The position numbers and the translations under genes were made by a program. The notes below the pieces were generated by a model. That model saw only the letters and a list, made by a program, of their open reading frames with translations. It did not search any database and was not told the origin of the DNA. A stretch of DNA of 64,000 nt from Clostridia bacterium (GTDB taxonomy: Bacteria; Bacillota; Clostridia; Monoglobales; Monoglobaceae). Location of the stretch: the NCBI GenBank assembly GCA_017546145.1, contig JAFYXN010000010.1, positions 1 through 64,000 on the forward strand, given 5' to 3'. Below, in pieces: positions 54,521 to 63,676 of the stretch; positions within the stretch are counted from its first letter, which is position 1; each line of letters opens with the position of its first letter.

Positions 54521-56458
54521 TTATATTATTTTGTCCTCAACTTCTTTGCCGAGCATTGTCATAAATTCGTCCAAGGTCATTGTTCCAAGGTCGCCATTCT
54601 TTCGTGAACGTACCGAAACTGTGCCCTCGTTCATTTCTTTTTCGCCCGCAATAATCATATAAGGAACTTTTTCAAGCTGCGCCTCACGAATCTTATAACC
54701 AATCTTCTCGCTTCTGTCGTCCAAATCAACACGAAAGCCCTTATCCTTTAATTCATAATATAGCTTGTCTGCATAGTCCCTATAATTATCTGAAATCGGA
54801 AGAATTTTAACCTGTGTAGGTGCAAGCCAAGCAGGAAACGCACCTGCGTACTTTTCAATAAGAAGAGCCAGTGTTCTTTCATAACAGCCGATTGAAGTTC
54901 TGTGGATGATATAAGGATTCTTTTTGCTGCCATCCTTGTCGATATACTCCATGCCAAACTTTTCAGCAAGCATCTGGTCAATCTGAATTGTGATAAGAGT
55001 ATCTTCTTTGCCAAATACATTCTTTATCTGAATATCAAGCTTGGGTCCATAGAACGCAGCCTCGCCAATACCAACCTTGTATGGGATTTCAAGATGGTCA
55101 AGAATCTTTGCCATTGTATCCTGTGCTTCATCCCATTGCTCTTTTGTTCCTATATACTTTTCGGTATCTTCGGGATCCCACTGAGAGAACCTGTAAGAAA
55201 CATCCTCATAAAGTCCAAGAGTCTTGAGCATATAAATTGCCATTTCAAGACAGTTTTTAAACTCTTCTTCAAGCTGGTCTGGACGGCACATAAGATGCCC
55301 TTCAGAAATAGTGAACTGTCTTACACGGATAAGACCATGCATCTCACCTGATGCTTCATTTCTGAAAAGAGTTGATGTTTCACCGTATCTAAGCGGCAAA
55401 TCACGGTAGCTGCGCATTCTGTTGAGATACGCCTGATACTGGAAAGGACATGTCATGGGACGAAGTGCAAAAACTTCTTTATCCTTATCCTCATCACCCA
55501 TTACAAACATACCGTCTTTATAATGATCCCAGTGTCCTGAAATTTTGTACAGGTCACTTTTTGCCATATAAGGAGTTTTTGTTCTTACCCAACCATGCTT
55601 ATCCTCATGGTCTTCAACAAATCTCTGAAGAATCTGAATGATTTTTGCTCCCTTTGGAAGAAGTATCGGAAGTCCCTGACCGATTGAATCAACCGTTGTA
55701 AAGAGTTCAAGCTCACGACCAAGCTTGTTGTGGTCTCTTTTCTTTGCTTCTTCAAGTCTTTCAAGGTATTCGTCAAGGTCTGACTTTTTGGGAAAAGCAG
55801 TACCATATATACGTGTGAGCATTTTATTATTCTCGTTGCCGCGCCAGTATGCACCTGCCGTATACTGAAGCTTTATTGCTTTGAGCTTGCCTGTTGACAA
55901 GAGATGAGGTCCTGCACAAAGGTCAGTAAAATCGCCCTGATTATATATAGAAATAACTGCGTCCTCGGGCAAATCCTTTATAAGTTCAACCTTATAATCC
56001 TCGCCCTTTTCCTCCATAAGCTTTATAGCCTCTTGGCGTGGAAGTTCAGCACGGACAAGTGGAATATCTTCCTTTATAATTTTTTTCATTTCAGCTTCAA
56101 GTGCATCAAGCTCTGAATTTGTAACCGAAGTATCAAATTCAAAGTCATAATAGAATCCATCATCTATTGCAGGACCGATTGCCAGCTTTGCAGTTGGATA
56201 AAGTCTTTTTACAGCCTGAGCTAAAACGTGTGATGCTGTGTGTCTGTAAGTTCGTCTGCCGTCCTCATCATCGAATGTAAGAAAATTCACCGCACAATCT
56301 TTTTGGGGTATAAAATCCAAACCGCAAACTTCACCGTCCACAGTTGCAGCAAGAGCCACCCTTGCAAGTCCTTCGCTTATAGACTTTGCCATTTCGATAA
56401 GGCTGGTTCCGTTCTCAAAAGCCTTTACATCTCCGCCTTTGAATGTAATGTTTATCAT
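54521..56458 (-). CDS. thrS: Threonyl-tRNA synthetase
   Basis: This class II synthetase charges tRNA-Thr. The 645-residue protein has a TGS domain (about 1-62), the editing SAD domain (HTASHVLAQAVKRLYPTAKLAIGPAIDDGFYYDF; HxxxH), the catalytic core with RPMTCPFQYQAYLNRMRSYRDLPLRYGE and the zinc Cys, and the anticodon domain (PTQVKILPISDNYRDYADKLYYELKDKGFRVDLDDRSEKIGYKIREAQ). It is full length. The promoter is 80-110 bases upstream. No T-box antiterminator sequence is visible in the leader. Confidence 0.97.
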   Translation of the reverse strand: MINITFKGGDVKAFENGTSLIEMAKSISEGLARVALAATVDGEVCGLDFIPQKDCAVNFLTFDDEDGRRTYRHTASHVLAQAVKRLYPTAKLAIGPAIDDGFYYDFEFDTSVTNSELDALEAEMKKIIKEDIPLVRAELPRQEAIKLMEEKGEDYKVELIKDLPEDAVISIYNQGDFTDLCAGPHLLSTGKLKAIKLQYTAGAYWRGNENNKMLTRIYGTAFPKKSDLDEYLERLEEAKKRDHNKLGRELELFTTVDSIGQGLPILLPKGAKIIQILQRFVEDHEDKHGWVRTKTPYMAKSDLYKISGHWDHYKDGMFVMGDEDKDKEVFALRPMTCPFQYQAYLNRMRSYRDLPLRYGETSTLFRNEASGEMHGLIRVRQFTISEGHLMCRPDQLEEEFKNCLEMAIYMLKTLGLYEDVSYRFSQWDPEDTEKYIGTKEQWDEAQDTMAKILDHLEIPYKVGIGEAAFYGPKLDIQIKNVFGKEDTLITIQIDQMLAEKFGMEYIDKDGSKKNPYIIHRTSIGCYERTLALLIEKYAGAFPAWLAPTQVKILPISDNYRDYADKLYYELKDKGFRVDLDDRSEKIGYKIREAQLEKVPYMIIAGEKEMNEGTVSVRSRKNGDLGTMTLDEFMTMLGKEVEDKII

Positions 56459-56538
56459 AGCAATCCGCTCCTTTCTTTAGTTTTCCTTTATACTGTATAT
56501 CCTACAGCATCGGGTTGCTTTTTTGTAATTTAAGTTAT

Positions 56539-56567
56539 ATTTTACCGCATTTTTTTGAAAATTTCAA
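56539..56567 (-). promoter_or_regulatory. Promoter of thrS
   Basis: On the minus strand TTGAAA (56562-56567) and TAAAAT (56539-56544) are 17 bases apart. The leader is about 75 bases with a small CTGTA/TACAG hairpin. Confidence 0.65.
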
Positions 56568-56590
56568 GTAAAATTAGTAATTTTGCAATT

Positions 56591-58063
56591 TTATTTAAAG
56601 TATTTTTGATTTATGCCATTTAGCCTTTTATTACTCTCTGTTTCATCAAAAGTCAGAGGCAAATCGCTTATTAAAATCAATCCATCACTATACAGCACTT
56701 CCTTATCAAGCGCATCCACGCAAGCTCTCAGTGGCAGGAAAGTCCTTTCATTTTTAAGAACGGGTGCAACATCGATTGTCACGACTTTGCCATTAACATT
56801 TATTTCTTTTTTTCCTATTGTCAAAGATATTTCTCTGTCTTCAAACACTATGTTAACAGTTTGAGTTTCGTCAATCCATTCAACTTTCCCGCCATAATTT
56901 TCACTAATAAATCTGACAGGTACATATGAACGGTCATCCTCTACAAAAACTGAAACATCCGAATTATTTGCATCCAACAGTTTTTCTGTTCCCGCTACAT
57001 AAGCTTTGTTACTGCCCACAAATAAGGCTGTAAATTCAGCGATATCAATTAAATCAGCATTGTCATCATTAACCTTTTTCATATCAGTTGACGTTTCTTT
57101 GATTGCACCATTCAAACCATAAAATCTCTCAATTTCACGTATTTTTTCTTCTGTTTGCGAGTGGTCATCGAACTTTGATGTGCTGCTATCTATTATATCT
57201 TGTAATAATTCAATGTAGCTTTCTGGCGTAACATCATCCATCAGTTCGATTATAGTAACACTCCAGGATTTAACTTTAATAAATGTTTTTATAACATCTT
57301 CAAAAGAAAGGTTGTTACCCACGGCAATGCTCTTGCCTTGATACATATCCATAGGGTTGGTTATCCCCAGACTTTTGCAATATTCGATTTCTTCATCCGA
57401 TATACCGCTTTCCCGCTTATGTCTTGCACGCAATTGCTCCCTGCTTGTTTCTGCTTGTGTAACTGACTCTTCTATTCTTTCTGTATCAGCATTTTTAAAA
57501 ATCCTCAGCAACTGTCCCCTGAATTCGTCTGTTGTCATATTTCCATAGACGAATTCATTCATCAGTTTTGATTCTGATTCATCTTCCTTTTCTTTTTCTT
57601 CGATAAGTTCTTCAATAGTTCTGCCTTTTTTTATTTCTGCCCAACCATATTCATAGTCTATCCTATTGATTTCTAATCTGCTCACAAATTGGTTGCGTTC
57701 ATGCTCTATCCAACCCTTTTGTTGCATCTCTTCAAAAATATAATCCGGAATTTTATCCAATTTTTCTTGCCATAGTTTTTCTCCCAACATATAACTTTCA
57801 TACTTTTTTTCATCAACCTTATAATATTCTCTTACTTTCTTCCAGTCACCAAGCTCTTTGTATTTATTAACTACCAAAGCACTTACATTTTCATTAGATA
57901 GATACATTATAGCTTTGAGTTCAAGCTCATCTTGTTCAGTAAAGCCATTAAGTCTAAGTCTTTGTTCGTAAAGACTTTCAGTATCTTTTGCAAAACTTTT
58001 TAGTAACATTAAATTACCTAAAACAAGTATTAATGATATAATTATACATAGTCTTCTTTTCAT
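56591..58063 (-). CDS. Secreted protein with copper-amine-oxidase-type stalk domain
   Basis: This 490-residue protein has a signal peptide (1-25, MKRRLCIIISLILVLGNLMLLKSFAK). A long helical, strongly charged middle follows (about 30-330), with repeated Glu/Lys/Tyr segments such as WKKVREYYKVDEKKYE and RGQLLRIFKNADTE. The C-terminal ~120 residues match the copper amine oxidase N1 (stalk) domain (DRSYVPVRFISENYGGKVEWIDETQTVNIVFEDREISLTIG and RTFLPLRACVDALDKEV). That domain is common in secreted Firmicutes proteins and is a structural or wall-associating module. I do not recognise the middle. It lies 39 bases after ispA on the same strand. Confidence 0.75.
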   Translation of the reverse strand: MKRRLCIIISLILVLGNLMLLKSFAKDTESLYEQRLRLNGFTEQDELELKAIMYLSNENVSALVVNKYKELGDWKKVREYYKVDEKKYESYMLGEKLWQEKLDKIPDYIFEEMQQKGWIEHERNQFVSRLEINRIDYEYGWAEIKKGRTIEELIEEKEKEDESESKLMNEFVYGNMTTDEFRGQLLRIFKNADTERIEESVTQAETSREQLRARHKRESGISDEEIEYCKSLGITNPMDMYQGKSIAVGNNLSFEDVIKTFIKVKSWSVTIIELMDDVTPESYIELLQDIIDSSTSKFDDHSQTEEKIREIERFYGLNGAIKETSTDMKKVNDDNADLIDIAEFTALFVGSNKAYVAGTEKLLDANNSDVSVFVEDDRSYVPVRFISENYGGKVEWIDETQTVNIVFEDREISLTIGKKEINVNGKVVTIDVAPVLKNERTFLPLRACVDALDKEVLYSDGLILISDLPLTFDETESNKRLNGINQKYFK

Positions 58064-58102
58064 AGTAAATTTTCCCTTTCTTAGCTATTCGGCTGTCAAA
58101 AC

Positions 58103-58996
58103 TCAGTTTTTTCTTCCCATAAGGTACTTTGCGAATTCTTTCAGAAACTTTGCCTTTTCGTCAAAGCATTCAAGCGCCGCAATTGCGTTTTGCGTAAGCT
58201 CCTCTGCTTTTGTGCGAGCATTGTCAAGTCCTAAAAGTGTAACATAGGTTGTTTTTTCATTCTCTGCATCACTGCCTATTGGTTTGCCAAGCACATCTGC
58301 ATTACCCGTACAATCAAGTATATCATCCTGCACCTGAAATGCAAGACCAATACCGTCGGCAAATCGTATCAGCGCTCCTGTCTTTTTCTCATCCGCGCCT
58401 GCCGCAATTGCCCCCGCAAGCACAGATACTCTTATCAACGCACCTGTTTTGCGATTATGCATATAGGTAAGGGTTTCCTCTGTAACATCTTGGCTGCCCT
58501 CACTTTCCAAGTCCACAACCTGACCGCCAATCATCCCCGCACAGCCTGCGGCTTTTGTTATTTCCTGAGCTGCCTTAAGTACGGTTTCGGCAGACAAGGT
58601 TTTAAAGGCAGAAAAATCCGTCAGCAATTCAAATGCCATTGTTAAAAGTCCGTCCCCGGCAAGCAGGGCAGTTGCCTCGCCAAACTTTTTGTGGCATGTG
58701 GGCATACCACGGCGCAAATCATCATTATCCATACAAGGAAGGTCATCGTGGATAAGCGAGTATGTATGTATACATTCAATGGCAACACCAATTTTCAGTA
58801 CATCTTCAAGGTCTGCGCCAAGCATATCACCGACCGCTAATGCAAGCACCGGACGGATTCTTTTTCCGCCGGCTTTCACACTGTAAGTCATTGCATCGTA
58901 TACACTCTTCTGCAAGCATTCTCTTTTGTAAAATACTTTGTCAATCCCGTCATTGACCATCTTTCGGTATCTATCAAACTGTTTCTGAAAATTCAT
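58103..58996 (-). CDS. ispA: Farnesyl/geranyl diphosphate synthase
   Basis: I start at ATG 58996 (MNFQKQFDRYRKMV) after GGAGG; the extension upstream overlaps xseB and has no SD. The 297-residue all-helical enzyme shows the first Asp-rich motif LIHDDLPCMDNDDLRRG and the second FQVQDDILDCTGN, plus YSVKAGGKRIRPVLA and GDGLLTMAFELL. It builds C10-C15 prenyl diphosphates for later lipids such as undecaprenol. The xseA-xseB-ispA order is typical of Firmicutes. Confidence 0.95.
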   Translation of the reverse strand: MNFQKQFDRYRKMVNDGIDKVFYKRECLQKSVYDAMTYSVKAGGKRIRPVLALAVGDMLGADLEDVLKIGVAIECIHTYSLIHDDLPCMDNDDLRRGMPTCHKKFGEATALLAGDGLLTMAFELLTDFSAFKTLSAETVLKAAQEITKAAGCAGMIGGQVVDLESEGSQDVTEETLTYMHNRKTGALIRVSVLAGAIAAGADEKKTGALIRFADGIGLAFQVQDDILDCTGNADVLGKPIGSDAENEKTTYVTLLGLDNARTKAEELTQNAIAALECFDEKAKFLKEFAKYLMGRKN

Positions 58997-59012
58997 AACT
59001 TCCTCCGCTGAA

Positions 59013-59249
59013 CTATTCCACTTCAAACGGTGCTTCGCAGATTTCACCATCGCTATTCTTCATAAGTACTGTAATTTTTTGTTCTGCATTTTTCAACTGA
59101 CTTGTACATTCCTTTGTTCTGCGAATACCTTCTTCAAAAAGCTCAAGCATCTCGTCAAGGCTGACGTCACCGCCCTCAAGCTTGTTTACTATGCCTTCAA
59201 GCTGTTTTATATTTTCTTCAAAACTAACTTCTGTTTTTTTTGTTGCCAT
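59013..59249 (-). CDS. xseB: Exodeoxyribonuclease VII small subunit
   Basis: XseB is the small helical subunit of exonuclease VII. The 78-residue protein shows SFEENIKQLEGIVNKLEGGDVSLDEMLELFEEGIRRTKECTSQLKNAEQKITVL, matching the family over its full length. It lies 12 bases after xseA and 16 bases before ispA. Confidence 0.96.
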   Translation of the reverse strand: MATKKTEVSFEENIKQLEGIVNKLEGGDVSLDEMLELFEEGIRRTKECTSQLKNAEQKITVLMKNSDGEICEAPFEVE

Positions 59250-59261
59250 TATTGTTCCTCC

Positions 59262-60458
59262 CTATTCTGCAACAGCCTTTATCTCGCCGTCACTGACTTT
59301 TATGGACAATTTGTCACCGGATTGTATCTGCCTTATACTTTTTACAACCTCGCCCTCTGCAGTCTTTGCGACCGCATAGCCACGCTTAAGCGTACCAAGA
59401 GGGCTTAAAGCGTCAAGCTTTGATGCCGCAACACAAAGCTCCTGGTTTTTTTTGTTTAAAGCTGTGTGTATTGCATTTCCAAACATTCTTGTCAAATGGT
59501 CAAGGTAGATGCCTTTTTCGTTTATCTTCAAAGTAGGTTCTTTCATTATTTGCTTATCTGCATATAATTTCAAAAGAAGTCTTCTGTTTTCCAGTATCTT
59601 TTTTACTGCAGCTTTAAGTCTGGATTCAGCACTATGAATTTTATCACATAGCTCTTCCTCGGAAGGAACCGCAAGCTCTGCTGCCGCAGAAGGAGTTGGC
59701 GCTCTTAAATCTGCTGCAAAGTCAGCAATGGTAAAATCTGTTTCGTGCCCCACCGCCGAAATAACCGGAATTTCACTTGCAAATATTGCCCTTGCAACAA
59801 TCTCTTCATTAAATGCCCACAAGTCTTCAACAGAGCCGCCGCCCCTGCCTACAATCAATACATCTGCTGATTTTGTCAGGTTGAAATATTCAATTCCCCT
59901 GACAATGCTTTCTGCCGCACCGCTTCCCTGAACCAACGCCGGATACAAGCATATATCGCAAAACGAGAAACGTCTTGACAAAATATTGATAATATCCCTT
60001 ACCGCCGCACCTGTAGGAGCCGTAACCACTCCAACACGCGACGGATAGCCGGGAATTGGTTTTTTTGCCGCAGGGTCAAAAATCCCTTCCGCTTGAAGCT
60101 TTGCCTTCAGCTTTTCAAACTGTTCGTAGAGGTTGCCCTTTCCGTCCTGTGACATTGAATTGATATAAAGCTGATATTGACCGTCACGCTCATACACCGA
60201 CACTCTGCCCTCTGCAATGACCTGCATGCCGTTTTCGGGTCTGAAGTTCAGGGACATTGCCGCTGTGCGAAACATAACTGCGCGGATTACACCGCTCTCG
60301 TCCTTAAGCGACATATACAAATGTCCTGATGAATGATGCTTAAAGTTTGAAATTTCGCCCTTTATCTTTATTTTTGAAAAGAGCGGAACCTGAGCAAAAA
60401 GGTCTTTTATAAATAAATTAAGCTGAGTTACCGTAAAAACCTGTTTTTCGTAATCCAC
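59262..60458 (-). CDS. xseA: Exodeoxyribonuclease VII large subunit
   Basis: XseA is the catalytic subunit that degrades single-stranded DNA into short oligonucleotides. The 398-residue protein has an N-terminal OB fold (VTQLNLFIKDLFAQVPLFSKIKIKGEISNFKHHSSGHLYMSLKDESGVIRAVMF) and the catalytic region (PSRVGVVTAPTGAAVRDIINILSRRF, DVLIVGRGGGSVEDLWAFNEEIVARAI, SAVGHETDFTIADFAADLRAPTPSAAAEL). The C-terminal coiled coil is shorter than in E. coli. Confidence 0.97.
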   Translation of the reverse strand: MDYEKQVFTVTQLNLFIKDLFAQVPLFSKIKIKGEISNFKHHSSGHLYMSLKDESGVIRAVMFRTAAMSLNFRPENGMQVIAEGRVSVYERDGQYQLYINSMSQDGKGNLYEQFEKLKAKLQAEGIFDPAAKKPIPGYPSRVGVVTAPTGAAVRDIINILSRRFSFCDICLYPALVQGSGAAESIVRGIEYFNLTKSADVLIVGRGGGSVEDLWAFNEEIVARAIFASEIPVISAVGHETDFTIADFAADLRAPTPSAAAELAVPSEEELCDKIHSAESRLKAAVKKILENRRLLLKLYADKQIMKEPTLKINEKGIYLDHLTRMFGNAIHTALNKKNQELCVAASKLDALSPLGTLKRGYAVAKTAEGEVVKSIRQIQSGDKLSIKVSDGEIKAVAE

Positions 60459-60474
60459 GCTCTTTCCTCCGACT

Positions 60475-61422
60475 TCATTTTTGATATTTTAATTTCCCAA
60501 TTTGGCAAACTCCGACAGCATTATCGGTTGAAAACTCTGCCTCTGCAAAAAACACATTGGGCATATCCGAAAACTCACTTCTTAAAAACTTTGAGGAGGA
60601 CACGCCGCCCACCATAAGCACGTTATTTACCCCATACTTGTTACGCGCAGATATAACAGACTGTTTTACCGACTGTGCAATGCACTTCATTACACAATAT
60701 GCCGCAAGCTCCGGATTTCCGCCGTCCTCAATGAACCGCTCGTAGCGGGTTTCTTCGCCTGAAAAATTAATATATTCGTCCTTGACACAGGTTTTAATTC
60801 TTGATTTTTCACCGTTATATTCACAAGCAGAATAATCAAGATACTTTCCGCACGGAAAGTCCATGCCAAGCTTTACTCCTATGCGGTCTATGAACTGACC
60901 TGCAGGCAAATCAAGTGTGCCGCCGACAATTTCACATTCAAAGCCTGCCCTGCAAGGCTTTACCAACAGAAGCTCGGTTGTTCCGCCCGAAATATGGTAT
61001 GTTAAAAACTCTTCTGACAGCAACGAATATTTATGACAGGAATGAATTGCCGCCATGATATGCCCTTCCTGATGCGATGTTTCAACGTAAGCTGCTCCGG
61101 TGACATCGGCAATAACTTTTGCAAAAGCCTGACCCGCTGTAAAAACAGGCATATACGAGCCATCCACATTGCGCGGCTTTGAACTTACAGTAACCGTAAT
61201 ATTATCAAATTTTTTGAAATCCACCTGTTCCTTCAGTTCATCCATACACAGCGGCAAGTTTTTTACATGCTGAAAAACCGCCTCGGATTGTCTGAGGCCG
61301 CATTCACCCTCTTTTACCCTCAGCGGTTTTTTTATATGAACAATGGATTCGCCCGTATCTGCTGCCACCGATGTTGTATAGCAGCTTGTATCAATCCCTA
61401 TAAAAAGTCCAGCTTCGCTCAT
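60475..61422 (-). CDS. TsaD/Kae1-like M22 family paralogue
   Basis: This 315-residue protein has the ASKHA fold of the Kae1/TsaD group: GLFIGIDTSCYTTSVAADTG at the start, SSKPRNVDGSYMPVFTAGQAFAKVIADVTG, a metal-site-like SHQEGHIMAA (His pair), YHISGGTTELLLV, LPAGQFIDRIGVKLGMDFPCGKYLDY and VLMVGGVSSSKFLRSEF. It is shorter and more divergent than true TsaD, so it is probably the paralogue found next to nusB in Clostridia, with unknown function. It overlaps nusB by four bases and precedes xseA. Confidence 0.8.
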   Translation of the reverse strand: MSEAGLFIGIDTSCYTTSVAADTGESIVHIKKPLRVKEGECGLRQSEAVFQHVKNLPLCMDELKEQVDFKKFDNITVTVSSKPRNVDGSYMPVFTAGQAFAKVIADVTGAAYVETSHQEGHIMAAIHSCHKYSLLSEEFLTYHISGGTTELLLVKPCRAGFECEIVGGTLDLPAGQFIDRIGVKLGMDFPCGKYLDYSACEYNGEKSRIKTCVKDEYINFSGEETRYERFIEDGGNPELAAYCVMKCIAQSVKQSVISARNKYGVNNVLMVGGVSSSKFLRSEFSDMPNVFFAEAEFSTDNAVGVCQIGKLKYQK

Positions 61423-61817
61423 TTAACAGCACCGCTCAGCTTACCCAAAATTCCGTTCACAAACGGTGCCGCTTCCTCGCCGTCGTATTTCTTTGCAAGA
61501 CCAACCGCCTCGTTAACCGAAACTGCAGCAGGTATGTCCTCACAATTTTCAATCTCAAACGCAGCAAGACGAAGTACAGCAAGGCTGACATAGGAAATAC
61601 GGTCAACCTTCCAATCCTTGGACAAATCTCCGATTTTTTTGTCAATGTCTTCAATATTCTGAATAACACCGCGTACTACTCTTTGGATATATTCCTGCTG
61701 GTTTCCCGGCTGGTATTCCTCAACAAAATCTGCAATAATTCTTTCTATCTCATCAGGCTGAAATCTATACTCAAAAAGAAGTATAAATGCATATTCTCTC
61801 GCCTTAGTTCTATTCAT
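61419..61817 (-). CDS. nusB: Transcription antitermination factor NusB
   Basis: NusB binds boxA RNA with NusE and supports rRNA antitermination. The 132-residue helical protein shows MNRTKAREYAFILLFEYRFQPDEIERIIADFVEEYQ, YIQRVVRGVIQNIEDIDKKIGDLSKDWKVDRISYVSLAVLRLAAFEIENCEDIPAAVSVNEAVGLAKKYDGEEAAPFVNGILGKLS. The last block is diagnostic. It lies 22 bases after the Asp23-type gene, the standard Clostridia order. Confidence 0.96.
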   Translation of the reverse strand: MNRTKAREYAFILLFEYRFQPDEIERIIADFVEEYQPGNQQEYIQRVVRGVIQNIEDIDKKIGDLSKDWKVDRISYVSLAVLRLAAFEIENCEDIPAAVSVNEAVGLAKKYDGEEAAPFVNGILGKLSGAVK

Positions 61818-61839
61818 TTGTATTCACTCAGCCTTTCCG

Positions 61840-62277
61840 CTATTCTTCTGCAGCAGCCTCGTCTGCCTCAACTTCGCTTTGTACTTCTTCAGGTTCAGAT
61901 TCAACAGCCGGGGTTGTATTCACACCCTCAATGTTTACATTAACTGCGGTAACATTGAGTCCCGTCATTGCCTCGACCTCGTTTTTGGTCTTACCCTGAA
62001 TTTCCCATGCAACATCAGGAATCTTTACGCCGTACTCAACAACCACATACATATCAATCTTAACATCCCGGTCATTAATTGTAACCTTAACGCCCTTGGA
62101 AGGGTTTTTCTTGCCCAGAAGCTCCGCAAAACCTCCGGTCAAAGAATTAACCATCCCTGAAACTCCGTCAATGCTTTTTGCCGCAATTGCCGCAATTGTT
62201 GCAATGACATCATTTGAGATTGAAATGTTGCCGTCTTTATCAATATTTGTATTTATAACTTTTTCTTCTACGCTCAT
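61840..62277 (-). CDS. Asp23/Gls24 family envelope stress protein
   Basis: This 145-residue protein has the Asp23 domain: ISISNDVIATIAAIAAKSIDGVSGMVNSLTGGFAELLGKKNPSKGVKVTINDRDVKIDMYVVVEYGVKIPDVAWEIQGKTKNEVEAMTGLNVTAVNVNIEGV. The tail is acidic (EPEEVQSEVEADEAAAEE). Family members associate with the membrane and respond to alkaline or envelope stress. The gene commonly precedes nusB. The ATG follows AGGAGG. Confidence 0.93.
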   Translation of the reverse strand: MSVEEKVINTNIDKDGNISISNDVIATIAAIAAKSIDGVSGMVNSLTGGFAELLGKKNPSKGVKVTINDRDVKIDMYVVVEYGVKIPDVAWEIQGKTKNEVEAMTGLNVTAVNVNIEGVNTTPAVESEPEEVQSEVEADEAAAEE

Positions 62278-62401
62278 AATATCCTCCTATAAATCATTAT
62301 CAGAGTTTTACATTTTCAAGTATATCATAAAATATATAAATTTACAATTATTTTTTGAATTATTTTGCAAGGTATTACAGATTATTTTTTCCTGATAATT
62401 T

Positions 62402-62953
62402 TTAAAGCCCAAAAAGCACCCCGCACACCGCTCCGACTGCAATATAAACAAGAGGATGCTTTTTAAATTTAAACACTCCAAACACCAGCACAGCAAACAA
62501 AATCAATTTTTTATAATCAATTGAAGCCACTATACTTTCTGCTCCGCTTAGCATAAACGTCTGCAAGAAAACATTAAGCACAGACGCCGCAAGAAGTCCT
62601 GAAACCGCGGCTCTTAATCCGTAAAAAAGATTCTTCACTGTTTTGCTGTATCTGAATTTTTCCAGAATCCGTGAAATGATAAGTATTACAATTATACTTG
62701 GTGCTACCAGAGCAAGGGTTGATACAATTCCGCCAAGCACGCCGGCGCTTTGAAACCCAACATAGGTTGCCATATTTACACCTATCGGGCCCGGCGAGGA
62801 TTCTGATACGGCAATCATATTTGTAAGCTCCTCAGCAGTAAACCAATCATATTTATTGGTAAGTTCAAACAAAAACGGCAAAGTTGCAAGTCCGCCTCCA
62901 ATTGAAAACAGACCGATTTTAAAAAATTCGTAAATTATAGCAAGCAGAATCAC
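62402..62953 (-). CDS. Chromate-transporter family subunit, second gene
   Basis: This 183-residue protein is one half-size ChrA domain with about six helices: FFKIGLFSIGGGLATLPFLFEL and AVSESSPGPIGVNMATYVGFQSAGVLGG are the signature blocks. The pairs of short ChrA proteins in Firmicutes work as heteromers. The natural substrate may be sulfate, chromate or another anion and cannot be told. It overlaps the first subunit gene by four bases. Confidence 0.88.
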   Translation of the reverse strand: MILLAIIYEFFKIGLFSIGGGLATLPFLFELTNKYDWFTAEELTNMIAVSESSPGPIGVNMATYVGFQSAGVLGGIVSTLALVAPSIIVILIISRILEKFRYSKTVKNLFYGLRAAVSGLLAASVLNVFLQTFMLSGAESIVASIDYKKLILFAVLVFGVFKFKKHPLVYIAVGAVCGVLFGL

Positions 62954-63528
62954 TTTTGTCCGTCCTCCCCTTCGTTTTTACTCATCCTTTGAAGTGCTGA
63001 CTTATACAGAATAGCTGCAGCACCGGCTAAAACTACAATTATTATTGTGGATACATCAAAAAACATTGAAATAACAAACGCAGCCGCCGCAATTATAATG
63101 GTAAACCAATCAAAAACCCCTGATTTGCCTATTTTAAGAACTGCCTGCACAAGAATTGCACTTACCGCAACCCCAACACCCTTAAACGCATGTTTTGCCA
63201 CCGGATTGTCATAAACTACAGATAAAACAGACGCAATAAGTGAGATAATTATTACAGAAGGTGTTATAACTCCCAGAGTTGCTACTATTCCGCCTATTGT
63301 GCCATAATTTTTGTGACCTACGAAAGTCGCTGTGTTTACCGCAATCACACCCGGAGTGCATTGACCTATTGCAAAATAGTCCATTAGCTCCTCCATTGTT
63401 GCCCATTTGTATTTTTCGACTATTTCACGTTCAAACATAGGAAGCATGGCATAGCCACCGCCAAACGTAAACGCTCCAATTCTGAAAAAGGCAAAGAAAA
63501 GCTTTAACAGTTCCTTAAATTTATTCAT
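62950..63528 (-). CDS. Chromate-transporter family subunit, first gene
   Basis: This 192-residue protein has the matching half: FFAFFRIGAFTFGGGYAMLPMFEREIVEKYKWATMEELMDYFAIGQCTPGVIAVNTATFVGHKNYGTIGG, with conserved GGGYAMLP and QCTPGVIAVN. The two genes look like an old duplication. Expected topology is inverted between the halves. It begins the unit, divergent from the HlyIII-like gene. Confidence 0.88.
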   Translation of the reverse strand: MNKFKELLKLFFAFFRIGAFTFGGGYAMLPMFEREIVEKYKWATMEELMDYFAIGQCTPGVIAVNTATFVGHKNYGTIGGIVATLGVITPSVIIISLIASVLSVVYDNPVAKHAFKGVGVAVSAILVQAVLKIGKSGVFDWFTIIIAAAAFVISMFFDVSTIIIVVLAGAAAILYKSALQRMSKNEGEDGQK

Positions 63529-63618
63529 TGTAAACTCAACCTCTTTTATATGTTAAAATTAAACAATATTTGTATTATATAACAAACCGGCGCATATTGC
63601 AAATACTTCTTTCACTAC

Positions 63619-63647
63619 TTGACAAAAATTTTAAATAGATTTATACT
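63619..63647 (+). promoter_or_regulatory. Promoter of the hemolysin III-like gene
   Basis: TTGACA (63619-63624) and TATACT (63642-63647) are 17 bases apart, about 30 bases before the start. Confidence 0.8.
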
Positions 63648-63676
63648 TAAAAATATTCACTTAGGAGGCTTTACAG

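Noticed and set aside
56459..56590. T-box leader for thrS
   Set aside because: The leader is short and the conserved T-box antiterminator sequence is not present.
62402..63528. A single frameshifted chromate transporter
   Set aside because: Each half has its own start, SD and complete signature block, so this is the normal two-gene form.
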